The notes: generated by a model from the letters alone, not told the origin. DNA of 64,000 nt from Orientallactaga sibirica (GCA_036365145.1 JAEOAD010000015.1:39935001-39999000), one strand, 5' to 3'; shown: positions 32,735 to 44,495, counted from the stretch's first letter. Numbers and translations: made by a program.

Positions 32735-32825
32735 ATATCCAGTTTAATGAGTTGCTAGGGGTAAAACCCAGAGCTTTGTGTAGGCTATGAAAACACTCTA
32801 GCAACTGAGCTACCTCTCCAACTCA
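32735..32825 (-). mobile_element. ID-like SINE relic
   Basis: The text 'gggtaaaacccagagctttgtg ... gcaactgagctacctctcca' is a reversed ID head with B- and A-box remnants. Confidence 0.65.
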
Positions 32826-32882
32826 GGATCCTTGTAGTATCTTTCATGAGTTTTAAAAAAAAACACACACACACAAGGCTCA

Positions 32883-33090
32883 GGCTGGAGAGATGGCTTA
32901 GTGGTTAAGCACTTGCCTGTGAAGCCTAAGGACCCTGGTTCAAGGCTCCATTCCCCAGGAACCACATAAGCCACGTACACAAGGTAGTGTGCATCTGGAG
33001 TTTGTTCACAGTGGCTGGAGGCACTGGTGTACCCATTCTCTGTGTGTGTGTGTCTCTCCCTCTCAAATAAATAAACAAAATTTTAAAAGA
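32883..33090 (+). mobile_element. B2 SINE
   Basis: B2 (ggctggagagatggcttagtgg) carrying the aagcctaaggaccctggttcaagg variant of the B box. Confidence 0.92.
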
Positions 33091-33163
33091 AAAACAAAGG
33101 CTTGACAACCCATACCAGGGTAATGGTGATAGACACTGAAGACACTCAAAACACACCAAAGTA

Positions 33164-33310
33164 GGCTGGGTGTGGTGGCTCATGCCTTTAATACCAGCAC
33201 TTCGGAGGCTGAGGTAGGAGGATCACCATGTGTTTGAGGCCACCCTGAGACTTCAGAGTGAATTCCAGATCTGTCTGGGCTACAGTAAGACCCTACCTTG
33301 AAAAGCCAAA
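33164..33310 (+). mobile_element. B1 SINE
   Basis: B1 (gctgggtgtggtggctcatgcc ... accctaccttgaaaagcc). Confidence 0.92.
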
Positions 33311-33319
33311 AAATAAAAA

Positions 33320-33600
33320 TACCAAAGCAGAAATACAGAAGTTGCTGAGAGCTCAACACTAAAGTAGACTTAAAACACATCTGCCAAGGCTCAGGGAGGG
33401 GATGGAAAGATTGTAAGAGCCACGAGGTGGCTTTGAAGGAGTATCCAGAGGCATTGCCCTCTCCCATGACTGACTGCTGTTCTCACAACTCATAACCCAT
33501 AACCTCATGGTGAATACAAGCAAGCCCACTGAGGAGTGCCTTCAGTGGAATGAGATGAGGGAGGAAAGGAATGGTACCAACACATGATTTGGCCATACAG
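33320..33600 (+). mobile_element. L1 3' UTR fragment, diverged
   Basis: The order 'cacatctgccaaggctcagg', 'gattgtaagagccacgagg' follows the L1 3' UTR of the window with more divergence. Confidence 0.6.
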
Positions 33601-33726
33601 AGTTTCTACTTAATTTATAAAAGGGGGGGGCTCAAGAGGAGGGAGGGATCTTGCCAAGGTCCTGAATTAGGGCGCAGGTCATCTGACTCTGAGACAAGAG
33701 CTAGACCCTTAGAAATTAGACTGAGA

Positions 33727-33882
33727 GCCAGGCATGGTGGCACACGCCTTTAATCCCAGCACTCGAGAGGCAGAGGTAGGAGGATCGCCATGAGTTCGAG
33801 GCCACCCTGAGACTACATAGTTAATTCCATGTCAGCCTGGGCCACAGTGAGACCCTACCTTGAAACTCCAAAGAAGAAAAAA
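33727..33882 (+). mobile_element. B1 SINE with target duplication
   Basis: B1 flanked by gaaattagactgaga (33712-33726) and gaagttagactgaga (33883-33897). Confidence 0.95.
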
Positions 33883-33897
33883 GAAGTTAGACTGAGA

Positions 33898-34489
33898 TTT
33901 AAGTCCCTCCAAGAGACTACTCCTTCACTGACTAATTATTTGCTCACTAATCCTATTACATTCTTTATGCCTTGAACTTTGTGTCAGAAACTCCCTTTAG
34001 GGCCTGGGAGCACTGCCAACTCCACCTACCTGTTTACAGGGAGCAAGTTGGCTACCAGCCTTTGCAGGTCTGGGCTGGGGACAGAGTCTGCCGTTTAAAG
34101 GTCAGGCTGGGGACACTAGAGAGGACATAAGTCAGAAACACCTGTGGGAGTGCAGAGAGAGAGCCTTGGTTCAGCCTGTGGATATGATTTAGCGACAGAC
34201 CCAAGACCTGAAAGATAATAAGCAATAGCCACAATGGGTGGGCATGAGAAGGGTGTTCTCAGAAAAAGGAACAGCAAGAGTAAAGGCTCAGAAGTAGGAG
34301 AATGAAGAGAGGATGCAGCCACCTACAAGTTGAGAATGACTGTAGCAAAGGTGCTGGGAGATGCAAGGGTAAAAACAAAAGAGATGGGGTACAGCAAAAC
34401 AAGAAATTCTTCCCATATAAGGGAGAGAACTAGGTGCTTCAAGTGAGGAGAGTGGAATGCGCAAACACCAGGAGAGGGAACAGGGGAAA
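33898..34489. other. Intergenic sequence, unassigned
   Basis: It includes 'gtgttctcagaaaaaggaacagcaagagtaaaggctcagaag', which recalls old mammalian repeats, but no family can be assigned. Confidence 0.35.
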
Positions 34490-34830
34490 ATATTTCAATT
34501 ATGGCACTGCCCTGCCTAGAACTTTCTGATGGGCTCACGTCTCTTTCCCTTGTGATGGGAGCCAAACCCTTTACTTCCCATGCTTGACACAAGCTGGCTC
34601 CTCAGAGCTGACTTAGTATTCTCCTCACCTATACCCTGAAGCTCTTTCTCATCTGTCACTCACCATGTCCAGGAGAGCCAGCGCCTGGAATGCTCTCCCC
34701 AGCTAAGATGTCACTCCCTCCAGAAACCTTCTACACCACTCCTCCTTGCAACCAGTCTCTCTCTGTCCCCAGCCCAATATCTGCAGGGCTAGCCTCCATC
34801 ATAGCTCTAGTTACACAGCTTTCTAACATA
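34490..34830 (+). mobile_element. L2 remnant
   Basis: The segment 'cctggaatgctctccccagc', then 'gatgtcactccctccagaaaccttct', follows the 3' part of L2 in order. It is old and diverged. Confidence 0.6.
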
Positions 34831-35026
34831 ACAGAAAGGAAGAGAATGTTATTTCAATCTAATCCATTTGGCCTGGGAAGAAGATGAACTTGTTCTTGGG
34901 AAAAGAATATTCTTACACTTAGAGAAAAACAATGAGTTAAGTTTGAAGATGAAGTTACCTTTGGTCATATGCCGGAGGGGAACTGAGCATACATAAGACT
35001 TGAAATCTCTGTGATGTTTACTTCCC
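34831..35026. other. Intergenic sequence, unassigned
   Basis: No recognised features. Confidence 0.35.
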
Positions 35027-35040
35027 AGGACTGTGATCTT

Positions 35041-35201
35041 TTTTTTTGGGGGGGGGGGATCTTCAAGGTAGAGTCTGACTCTGGCCCAGGCTGACCTGGA
35101 ATTAACTATGTGGTCTCAGGGGGGCCTCAAACTCATGGCAATCCTCCTACCTCTGCCTCCCAAGTGCTGGGATTAAAGGCATGTGCCACCACACCCAGCT
35201 C
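35041..35201 (-). mobile_element. B1 SINE with 14-bp target duplication
   Basis: Minus-strand B1. The 14-mer aggactgtgatctt is at 35027-35040 and 35202-35215. Confidence 0.96.
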
Positions 35202-35215
35202 AGGACTGTGATCTT

Positions 35216-35544
35216 AAAGCATTTCTTTCCATCTCATCCTCATCCCTACCTCAGAAGTTTGCCCGTTGAGACTTTGCAGTCAAGTTAAGCTCATGATTTG
35301 AGGATTCAAAAGCCTAAAACCAAGGATTTGGTGAATAAACTCAAACATCAGTATCATACTTGGAGAAATGCATGACACACTGGAGCCACTTTTCCATAAC
35401 TAAGACCAGAACAGAACTGGATGAGCAACAGAAGGAAGACAGAAGAGATGAAGAAGAGAGAAAAACTGGCAAGTCCATGAGAAAGGTCCTTATGGTGCCT
35501 CCATAGGGAACTCAGAGAGGGTAAAAAGACACATCTGCTATGAT
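35216..35544. other. Intergenic sequence, unassigned
   Basis: A-rich, with no recognised features. Confidence 0.35.
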
Positions 35545-35700
35545 TTGGATATGAATGGATTGTGAGTATATGGCTATTTAGCAGGTGGAGTCTACACGAG
35601 GAGGTGGGTAGCTGGAAGCATGCCTTTGAAGGGTCCCTGGACCCTTCCTCTCTTCTCTCTGCTTCCTGGCTACCAATTCAGGGCATAGTAGGAGAGGAAT
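35545..35700 (+). mobile_element. LTR-like fragment, possibly class III type
   Basis: The text 'gctatgatttggatatgaatgg ... ctctctgcttcctggctacc' loosely follows the 5' part of the 29440 LTR family. The assignment is weak. Confidence 0.3.
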
Positions 35701-36377
35701 TTCACTCCAAAGCATAGCAGGTGTTTTCAACAAAATCATAGAAGAAAACTTCCCTCAAATAGGGAAAGTGATGCCAATACAGACACAGGAAGCCTATAGA
35801 ATGCAAAACAGACAAAATCTTGAAAGAGCTTCTACTGTAATATTATAATTAAACTACAAAACACAAAAACCAAATAAAATATATTGAAAGCATTTAGAGA
35901 AAAAAAAAATCAAGTCACATACAAAGGCAAGTCCATCAGGATAACAGCAGATTACTCAACACAAACTGTAAAAGCCAGAAAAGCTTCAATGATATATTCC
36001 AAATTCTGAAAGATAACAAATGTCAACTAAGATTAATTTATCCTGCAAAGCTATCCATCCAGATAGATGGAGAAATAAGGACGTTCCACAAGAAAAACAG
36101 GCTAATGGAATATATGAAGACTAAACCTGCTCTACAGAAAATACTTGAAAGGGTCATCCATGCTCAAGAGAAAGAAAGGCAAACACATAAGGAACCAGGA
36201 AAAAATAAACCTTACTCAAATAATAGTTAATGCAAGAGAGTAAAGGGGAAACCAGAAGAAGTATAAAATGAGAAGAATGGCAAGAATAAACACACACCTT
36301 TCAATAATAATTCAATATCAATGGCCTCAATGCCCCAACCAAAAGACCCAAGTTTGCAGATTGAAAAACAAGGCAGG

Positions 36378-36537
36378 GCCAGGCGTGGTGGTGCACGCCT
36401 TTAATCCCAGCACTCGGGAGGCAGAGGTAGGAGGATCACTGAGAGTTCGAGGCCACCCTGAGACTACATAGCTAATTCCAGGTCAGCCTGGACCAGAGTG
36501 AGACCCTACCTCGGAAAAAAAAAAAAAAAAAAAAAAA
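36378..36537 (+). mobile_element. B1 SINE with 15-bp target duplication
   Basis: Near-consensus B1 with a long A tail. The 15-mer gaaaaacaaggcagg is at 36363-36377 and 36538-36552. Confidence 0.96.
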
Positions 36538-37358
36538 GAAAAACAAGGCAGGATCCTTTGATTTGTTGCCTCTGAGATCTCACCTTTCCACAAAAGATGG
36601 ACACTATCTTAGGGTGAAAGGTTGGAAAATGATAAATGGGCCTAGAAAACAAGCATGAGTCACTATCCTAATCTCACAGGGTAGACTTCAGACCAACATT
36701 AGTTAGGAAAGATAAAGACGGTCACTTCATGTTGATTAAGGAACACTCCAACAGGATGACATTACAACCCTAAACATATGCACCTAATGTGGGGGCTCCC
36801 AATTTCATCAAACAACACTATGAGAATTAAGTTCACAAATAACACTAAACACAGTTATAGTGGGTGACTTCAATGCCCCACTCTCATCAAATGACAGGTC
36901 ATCCCAGCAAAAAATAAACAGAAGCATTGGGATTTAATGAGGTCATAGAAAAAAATGGAACTATATACCTACAGAACATTTCACCCAAATCCTGAAGAAA
37001 ATACATTCTTTTCAGCAGCATATGGAACATTCTCTAAAATAGACCATATATTAGGACACAAAGCAAACCTTAACAAATATTGAAAGTTGAAATAATTTCT
37101 TGTATTCTATCTGATCATAATGGGGTTAAACTACAAATCAACAGCAAGAAAAGCTATAGAACATACAAAAATTTGTGGAAACTAAACAATACACTACTAA
37201 ATGATGAATGGATCAATGAAAAAAATCAAGAAGGAAATCAAAAAATTCATGGAATCAAATGACAAAGAGAACACAACATACCAAAACCTTTGGGACACAA
37301 TGAAGGGAGTCCTAAGAAGGAAAGTTATAACTTTAAGTGCCTATAGTAAGAAATTAGA

Positions 37359-37496
37359 GCCGGGTGTGGTAGCCACACGTCTTTAATCCCAGCACTATCA
37401 TTTCAAGGCCATCCTGAGACTATATAGTGAATTCCAGGTCAGCCTAGGCTAGAGTGAGACCCTATCTCAAAAAAAAAAAAAAAAAAGGAAAAAAGA
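37359..37496 (+). mobile_element. B1 SINE inside L1
   Basis: B1 lacking part of its middle. The 11-mer aagaaattaga flanks it (37348-37358 and 37497-37507). Confidence 0.93.
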
Positions 37497-38731
37497 AAGA
37501 AATTAGAAAGGCACAAGTAAACAACTTAGTGCTTCACCTTAAGGAAAAGAAGAAGACAAACCAAAGATCAGTAGATGGTAAGAAATAATAAACATTAGGG
37601 CAGAAATTAATGAAATAAAAACCAAAAAAAAAAAATACAAAGAATCAATGAAACAAAGAGTTGGTTCTTTGAAAGGATATAAGATTGACAAATCCTTAGC
37701 ATATCTGACCAAAAGAGAGAGAAGAAATTAATAAAATTAGAGATGAAAAAGGCACCATTACAACAGATAGCAAAGAAATTCAGAAAATCATAAGGACATA
37801 CTTTAAGAACATATACCCCACTAAGTTTGAAAATCTGAAAAAAATGGATGATTTCCTTGATTCATATGACCTACCAAACAAGCCAAGAAGACATTAACCA
37901 CTTAAATAGACTGATAACAAGTATGGATAACCAAGCAGTTATTTAAATATCACCCAACTAAAAAAAAGTCCAGGCCCAGATGGATTCACTGGTGAATTTT
38001 ACCAAACCTTCATGGAAGAACTAACACCAATGCTTCTCAAACTTCTCCATAAAATAGGAAGGGAAGGAATCCTATCAAACTCCTTCTATGAAGCCAGCAT
38101 CACCCTGATACCAAAACCAGACAAAGACAGAACAAAAAAAGAAAATTACAGACCAATCTCCCTCATGAACATAGATGCAAAAATTCTCAACAAGATATTG
38201 ACAGAGAATACAAGAATATATCAAATAGACCATTCACTCCCAACCAAGTAGACTTTAACCCTGAAATGCAGAGATGGTTCAACACATACAAATCAATAAA
38301 TGTAATACACTGTATCAATGGACTAAGGACAAAAATCACATGATAATCTTAATAGATTCATAAAGAGCATTTGACAAATCCAACATCCCTTCATGATAAA
38401 AGCCCTACAGAAACTGGGAACAGAAGGAACATATCTCAACATAATAAAGGCTATTTATGAAAAGCATACAGCCAACATAATTCTAAATGGGGAAAAACTT
38501 GAATCTTTTTTCACTAAAATCAGGCACATGATAAGGGTATCCTTTGTCCCCACTTTTATTTAATATAGTACTGCAAGTCTCAGCTATTGCAATAAGGTAA
38601 GAGGCACACATAAAAGGGATACAAATTGGAAAGGAAGAGATCAAACTATCATTATTTGCAGATGATATGATTCTATACATAAAGGACCCTAAAAACTCTA
38701 CCAGTAAACTGTTAGAGCTAATAAACACTTT

Positions 38732-38882
38732 ATTTTCTGGTGTTTTGAGGTAGGGTCTCACTCTAGCCCAAGCTGACCTGGAATTCACTATGTAGTCAAA
38801 GGCTGGCCTCGAACTCATGGTGATCCTCTCACTTCTGCCTCCCAAGTGCTGGGATTAAAGGTGTGCACCACCACACCCAGCT
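38732..38882 (-). mobile_element. B1 SINE inside L1
   Basis: Minus-strand B1. Its flanks ataaacacttt and ataaatactttt are copies of the same L1 word. Confidence 0.93.
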
Positions 38883-39019
38883 GATAAATACTTTTAACAA
38901 AATTGCAGGATACAAAATTAGCAGAAATCAATAGCCTTTCTATATACTAACAACAAACATGCTAAGGATGAAATCAAGGCATCACTCCCATTCACAATTG
39001 CCTCAAAAATAAATAAATT

Positions 39020-39150
39020 AGGGCTGGAGAGATGACTTAGTGGTTAAGACATTTGCCTGCAAAGCCAAAGGATCCTGGTTTGATTCTCCAGGACCCACAT
39101 AAACCAGGTGCACAAGGGGGCGCATGCATCTGTGGCTAAATAAATAAATA
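39020..39150 (+). mobile_element. B2 SINE, 3' truncated
   Basis: The B2 head and body end at gcatgcatctg. The usual 3' half is replaced by a short ataaataaataa tail. Confidence 0.88.
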
Positions 39151-39226
39151 AGTTATATATATATATATATATACACATACATACATACATACACATATAT
39201 ATACATATATACATATATATACACAC

Positions 39227-39257
<31 letters not shown>

Positions 39258-39292
39258 CACATACATACACACACACACCATCATGGCTGTAT
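39151..39292. repeat. (TA)n/(CATA)n microsatellite
   Basis: Alternating TA and CATA tracts have grown from the tail of the preceding B2. Confidence 0.97.
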
Positions 39293-39334
39293 ACACATTA
39301 CATAGATAATAAAAAAGAAAAGAAAAGAAATAAA

Positions 39335-39485
39335 TAAGCTGGGCATGGTGGCACACACCTTTAATCCCAGCACTCGGGAGGCAGAGGTAGGAGGACTGCA
39401 GTGAGTTCAAAGCCACCCTGAGACTACATAGTGAATTCCAGGTCAGCCTGAGCTAGAGTGAGACCCTACCTTGAAAAACCAAAAA
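39335..39485 (+). mobile_element. B1 SINE inside L1
   Basis: B1 with near-consensus body, followed by an (AAAT)n tail. Confidence 0.94.
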
Positions 39486-40976
39486 TAAATAAATAATCAA
39501 ATAAATAAATAAAGTACCTTGAAATAAACATAACCAAGGATATGAAGGATTTCTATAATGAAAACTTTAAAACGCTCAAGACAGAAATTGCAGAAGACAC
39601 TAGAAAACGGAAGAATAAGTATTGTGAAAATGTCAATCTTACCAAAAGCAATCTACATAATTAATGCAATCCCCATCAATATTCCAATGGCATTCTTCAT
39701 GGCATTAGAAAATGCAATCCTAAAATTCATTTGGAAGCACAAAAGACCTCGAATATCCAAAACAATTTTGAGCAACAAAAATAAGGCTGGTGTTATCACC
39801 ATACCTGATTTTAACCTATATTACAAAGCCTTAGTAACAAAAAGAGCATGGTACTGGCACAAAAATAGATACACGGATCAATGGAACAGAAAGAGGACCC
39901 AGATGTAAGTCCACACAGCTATAGCCACCTGATCTTCAATAAAAATACCAAAAAACACTCATTGGAGAAAAGACAGCATCTTCAACAGATGGTGCTGGGA
40001 AAACTGGATATCTACATGTAGAAGGATGAAAATGATCCTTCTCTCTCTCTGTTCACAAGAATTAAGTTCAAATGGATCAAAGACCTAATATCAGACCTGA
40101 GATACTGAAACTGCTAGAGGAAAAAGTAGGGTAAATCCTTCAATATATTGGCATAGACAAAGAATTTCTGAATATAACCCCAGTTACTCAGGAAATAAAA
40201 CCACAGATCAACCATTGTGACCTCATGAAATTACAAAGTTTTTGTACAGCTAAGGACACTGTGAATAGAGCAAAGAGGCAACCTACAGAATGGGGTAAAA
40301 TCTTTGCCAGCTATACATCTGACAGAGGATTAATATCTAGGATATACAAAGAACTAAAAACTAAATAAGAAATCAAACAACCCAATTAAAAAATGGGTTA
40401 TGGAACAAAATAGAGAGTTCTCAAAAGAAGAAATACAGATGGCATATAAACATCTAAAAAAATGTTCTACATCCTTAGCCATCAGGGAAATGCATATTAA
40501 AACTATTTTGAGATTCCACCTCACTCCTGTCAGAATGACTACCATCAGGAAAACAAATGACAGTAAATTGTGGCAAGGATGGGGAAAAAAAGGAACCCTT
40601 CTACACTGTTGGTGGGAATGTAATCTGATATAGCCATTGTGGAAATCTATCACACCTTCCAAGGCTCAGGGTCCATTGTAGAAGAGGTGGCAGAAAGAAT
40701 GTAAGAGCCAAAGGAAGGGTAGGACTGCTTACAATACACTCTTCCAGACACAAAATGGCCTGGATATCCATGACCTCACAGTGCCTGGCACTACCTACAC
40801 AAGACCATTATAATAGGAGGAAAAGATATGACATCATAATAAAAGAGAGACTGATTAAGAGAGTGAGGGGATATGATGAAGAGTGGAGTTGTGAAGAGGA
40901 AAGTGAGGGGGAGGGAATTATCCTGGTTTATTGTCTATAATTATGGAAGTTGTCAATAATAAAAAATAAAATGATA

Positions 40977-41125
40977 AGCCGGGTGTGGTGGCGCACGCCT
41001 TTAATCCCAGCACTCGGGAGGCAGAGGTAGGAGGATCACCGTGAGTTCAAGGCCACCCTGAGACTACACAGTTACTTCCAGGTCAGCCTGAGCCAGAGTA
41101 ACACCCTACCTCGAAAAACCAAAAA
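40977..41125 (+). mobile_element. B1 SINE
   Basis: Near-consensus B1 directly after the L1 tail. The tail is (AATAAT)n. Confidence 0.94.
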
Positions 41126-41162
41126 TAATAATGATAATAATAAATAAAATATAAAATGAGAC

Positions 41163-41362
41163 GAGGCTAGGGAGATTATTTGGCAGTTAAAGGAGCTTGC
41201 TTATAAAGTCTTCTGGCCTGCATTTGAATTCCCAGTACCCGTGTAAAGCCAGATGCACAAAGAACCACATGCATCTGGAGTTTGTCAGAAGTGCTTGAGG
41301 CCCTGGTGTGCCCATACTTTCTCTCTCTCTCTCAGATATTTTTAAAATAATAAATAAAAGGA
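41163..41362 (+). mobile_element. B2 SINE (diverged)
   Basis: B2 body (ttgaattcccagtacccgtg, gcatctggagtttgtcagaag) with a weakened head. Confidence 0.82.
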
Positions 41363-41453
41363 GACAACACGGAACCTGTGCCCAGAGATTGAACCAGGAG
41401 ATGAGGGGCAGAAGCAGAATAATTTCTTCTTCCAGCAAGAGATCTGCTTTCAG

Positions 41454-42009
41454 GTCTAAGCTTTGTCATATCTGAGCTCTTTTACATTGAATCTGATGTA
41501 AAAATGTATAATGTGCTATAAATTTTATGCATAATAAACTAAGTTATGGCCTGTTATAACCTGAAAAACATTTCTTGTAAATTATCTAATGTATTTTTCC
41601 ATTTATGTACAGTTTCTTATATAAATTTACAGAGGATTTGTTGTGGCCTGTTCTGTAAACATTCCCATGCTCTTTTCCTTAGTGCTTTTTTGCATGAAAG
41701 AAACTTGGGTTCTTTTGTTTGTAGCCATCTTCAGAATCCCTGCCTTTACTGTAGTTTATAACTTTTTCTAATTTTAATATTTTAGATGAATGTTAGAATC
41801 ATGCCTTTTATATCCTACTTTCCAAATAAATTGTTTACTAAAGAGAGAGAGAGAGCTGGGTGTGATGGCGCATGCCCTTAATCCCAGCACTCGGGAGGCA
41901 GAGGTAAGAGGATCGCCGAGAGTTCAAGGCCACCCTGAGACTACATAGTGAATTCCAGGTCAGCCTGAGCCAGAGTGAGACCCTACCTTGAAAAACCAAA
42001 AAGAGAGAG
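41454..42009 (+). pseudogene. Probable retrocopy of an unidentified mRNA 3' UTR, carrying a B1
   Basis: The AT-rich segment 41454-41836 contains several AATAAA motifs and ends with one at about 41825 just before an A/GA-rich tail. The 16-mers agagatctgctttcag (41438-41453) and agagatccgctttcag (42010-42025) flank the whole block, as expected for L1-mediated retroposition. A later B1 (41853-41998) sits in the tail. I do not recognise the parent gene, and there is no coding part. Confidence 0.55.
41853..41998 (+). mobile_element. B1 SINE in the retrocopy tail
   Basis: Near-consensus B1 flanked by aaagagagagagag on both sides. Confidence 0.94.
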
Positions 42010-42081
42010 AGAGATCCGCTTTCAGCCCTGTGTGGTATTGGCTTGGAGAAGTAGGATGTCTGAGAGAGAAGACGACCCCTC

Positions 42082-42200
42082 TCTGATATAGCCATTGTGG
42101 AAATCTATCACACCTTCCAAGGCTCAGAGTCCATTGTAAAAGAGGTGGCAGAAATAATGTAAGAGCCAAAGGAAGGGTAGGACTGCTTACAATACACTCT
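42082..42200 (+). repeat. 119-bp L1 block duplicated from 40624-40742
   Basis: It differs from 40624-40742 at three positions by eye and carries the same ORF2-to-3' UTR deletion junction. There is no poly-A tail, and the flanks are unrelated. Confidence 0.85.
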
Positions 42201-42269
42201 CTGAAGTCATGCCCCTCAACCAACATTTGTCTTGAGCTTACTATAAAGGGGAGGCAACAATCCTTGGGA

Positions 42270-42485
42270 ACCAAAAACTCTGGTTCACAGCTCAGGCAAA
42301 TAGTGTACAAACTCCACAGCCTTGGGCAACTGACTTAGTGTCTGAGACAGCTTCTATCTGGAAAATAGAGATGGTGACTGTGCCAGGCAGAGTGGTTTAA
42401 GGATTCAAAATCATACATATAATAATGGTTCAGGTACAATGTGTTCAGTAAATAGCTATCATTATTTGCTTAGAACTCTGCTGAA
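42270..42485 (+). mobile_element. MIR SINE relic
   Basis: The order 'cagccttgggcaactgactt', 'ctggaaaatagagatgg', 'cagtaaatagctatcatta' fits MIR. Confidence 0.65.
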
Positions 42486-42699
42486 GTACTGATTACATCC
42501 AGGATGGATGACCTAAACCACGCCAAGGCTAGAAGTTTCTGTGTTTCAGTGCTTCCCTCTGCTGGTCAAAATGGATAAGCTCCACTGGGGAGAGAATCAA
42601 AAGCTGCTAAAGCCAGGCACAGCTCTCTGCCCTCTACCCAGACTAGGAAGCACCCTCAGTTCAGCATTCTTGATAGGAGAAGCCCAGGCTCCGTGTGTA

Positions 42700-42900
42700 T
42701 CCTTCTAGAGGCAGCATCTGTGATATAGCACACCAGCAGCGTGACGTGCGTGCAATCCTTCACCTTCCTCAGACTCTCTCTCCCTAGCAGTAAAATGGAG
42801 AGATAATTCCTATTTCAGGGTTGCTCTGAATCCCAAATGAAATGATGCCTGTGGGACATTTTGGAAAAGCTGAGGTACCGCACAAATGTTAATGGCCAGA
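42700..42900 (+). mobile_element. MIR SINE relic
   Basis: The order 'cagtaaaatggagagataat', 'gggttgctctgaatcccaaatgaaatgatg' fits MIR. Confidence 0.6.
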
Positions 42901-43008
42901 CACTTCCCTTTTTGCCCATTCTGAGTACTGAAAACCCCAGAAAGATAGTAAGTAGCTGGTCTGCCCTTGAGAAGCTCAAATCTTGGGGGAAGTGGGTCAG
43001 TTACATAA

Positions 43009-43036
43009 AACACACACACACACACACACACACACA
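43009..43036. repeat. (CA)n microsatellite
   Basis: About 14 CA units. Confidence 0.97.
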
Positions 43037-43130
43037 ACACAGGTTTTAAGGTGGAGTGGAGGGAAGAGGAAGAGAAGGAAGATGAGGAGGCAGAAGGGGA
43101 GAGACAACAATATTTAAAAGATGCTATTTA

Positions 43131-43310
43131 GGGGCTGGAAAGATGACTTAGTGGTTAAGGCGTTTGCTGGCAAAGCCAAAGGATCCGGGTTCGATTCTCC
43201 AGGACCCACCTAAGCTAGCTGCACAATGGGGCACATGCATCTGGAGTTCATTTGCAGTGGCTGGAGTCCCTGGCATGCCCATTCTCCCTTTCTCTCTCAA
43301 ATATATATAG
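43131..43310 (+). mobile_element. B2 SINE
   Basis: Short-body B2 with an intact B-box-like ggttcgattctcc. Confidence 0.92.
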
Positions 43311-43324
43311 ATGATGCTATTTCT

Positions 43325-43640
43325 ATGGCTTGAGAGATAGCTCCGTGAGTAAAGTACTTGCCTCACAAGCATGAGGACCTAAGTTCCATCCCCAGTGCTC
43401 ATGTAAAAAGGTAATGTGTGGTAGCACATACCTGTAATCCCAGTGCTGGGGAGGGAAGGAAGAAACAAGAGGACCCCTAGAGCTCACTAGCTAGCCTGCC
43501 TAGCCTAACAGGTGAACTCCAGGCCAAAGAGGCCCTAACTCAGAGAGAGTGGATGATATTCCTGAAGATAACTTCAGGTGTTATCTTCCCCCCGCCAACA
43601 CACACACACATAAATATCCCTACACACACAAGTAAAAAAA
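43325..43640 (+). mobile_element. B4 SINE (ID-B1 fusion)
   Basis: The ID head (gagagatagctccgtgagtaaag) is joined to a B1-like half (cctgtaatcccagtgctgggg ... gaactccaggcc). Confidence 0.8.
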
Positions 43641-43653
43641 TAAAGATGCCATT

Positions 43654-43908
43654 GGGCTGAAGAGATGGCTTAACGGTTAAGATGCCTATGAAGCCTAAGA
43701 ACACTTGCTCCAATCTCCAGGTCCCCACATATAGTCAGATGCAAAAGTGACACAAATGTGCAATGTTGCACATGTGCACAAGGGGGCGCACACATCTGGA
43801 GTTTGTTTACAGCAGCTAAAAGGCTCTGGCACACCCATTCTCTCTCTCTCCCTCCCTCTCTCTCTCTCTCTGCCTCTTCCTCTCTCTCTCAAAAATAAAA
43901 TAAAGATG
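43654..43908 (+). mobile_element. B2 SINE, long-body subtype
   Basis: B2 with the gtgacacaaatgtgcaatgttg block. Its flanks are ataaagatgccatt and ataaagatgtcatt. Confidence 0.93.
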
Positions 43909-44347
43909 TCATTTATGTTAGCAACAAAATTACAGTCAATCACCTTACAATGGGGCCATTTTATACATTTAACCAAAAAAGCCATGTTAAATTGAAAATA
44001 TTGAAAGTTTAAAATGCATTTAATGTATATAGCCTACTGAGTGCCACAGCTCAGCAACACAGTACATGGAGATTATTGGCTATTAACCCTCATGATTCCA
44101 TGGCTGACTAGGAGCTGGGTTTTGCTCTTGCTGCCATAGCATTGAAAATATCAAATCACCTATCACTAGCTCTAGAAAAGATCAAAATTCAAAGTATGAT
44201 TTATACTGTGTGCATGTTACTTTCCCAACATTGTCAAAGTAAAAAACATCATAACTTGAACCATCTAAATTAAGGACTGTCTGTATAAAATATTTGGGCA
44301 TAAATATGACATGAACTTGTATAAGAACTACATTAAAATAGTTATAA
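43909..44347. other. Intergenic sequence, unassigned
   Basis: No recognised features. Confidence 0.4.
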
Positions 44348-44349
44348 TG

Positions 44350-44495
44350 GCTGGGCGTGGTGACACACACCTTTAATCCCAGCCCTTGAGAGGCAGAGGT
44401 AGGAAGATCACCATGAGTTTGAGGCTACCCTGAGACTACATAGTGAATTCCAAGCCAGCCTGGGCTAGAGCAAGACCCCACCTCAAAAAAAAAAA
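44350..44495 (+). mobile_element. B1 SINE
   Basis: B1 flanked by aaaatagttataatg and aaaatagttatgatg. Confidence 0.94.

Larger units (their letters stand above)
35705..40960 (+). mobile_element. Long L1 with SINE insertions and an internal deletion
   Basis: L1-type sequence runs from an ORF1-like/5' region (35705-36375) through endonuclease-related sequence (about 36700-37260), the linker, RT (38000-38735 and 38885-39000), and the ORF2 C-terminal domain (39515-40640). At 40645 it jumps straight into the middle of the 3' UTR. Compared with the L1 at 5884-9235, about 1.25 kb is missing there. Insertions are B1 at 36378, 37359, 38732 and 39335, and B2 at 39020. Stops and frameshifts are frequent, so it is inactive. 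Confidence 0.85.
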
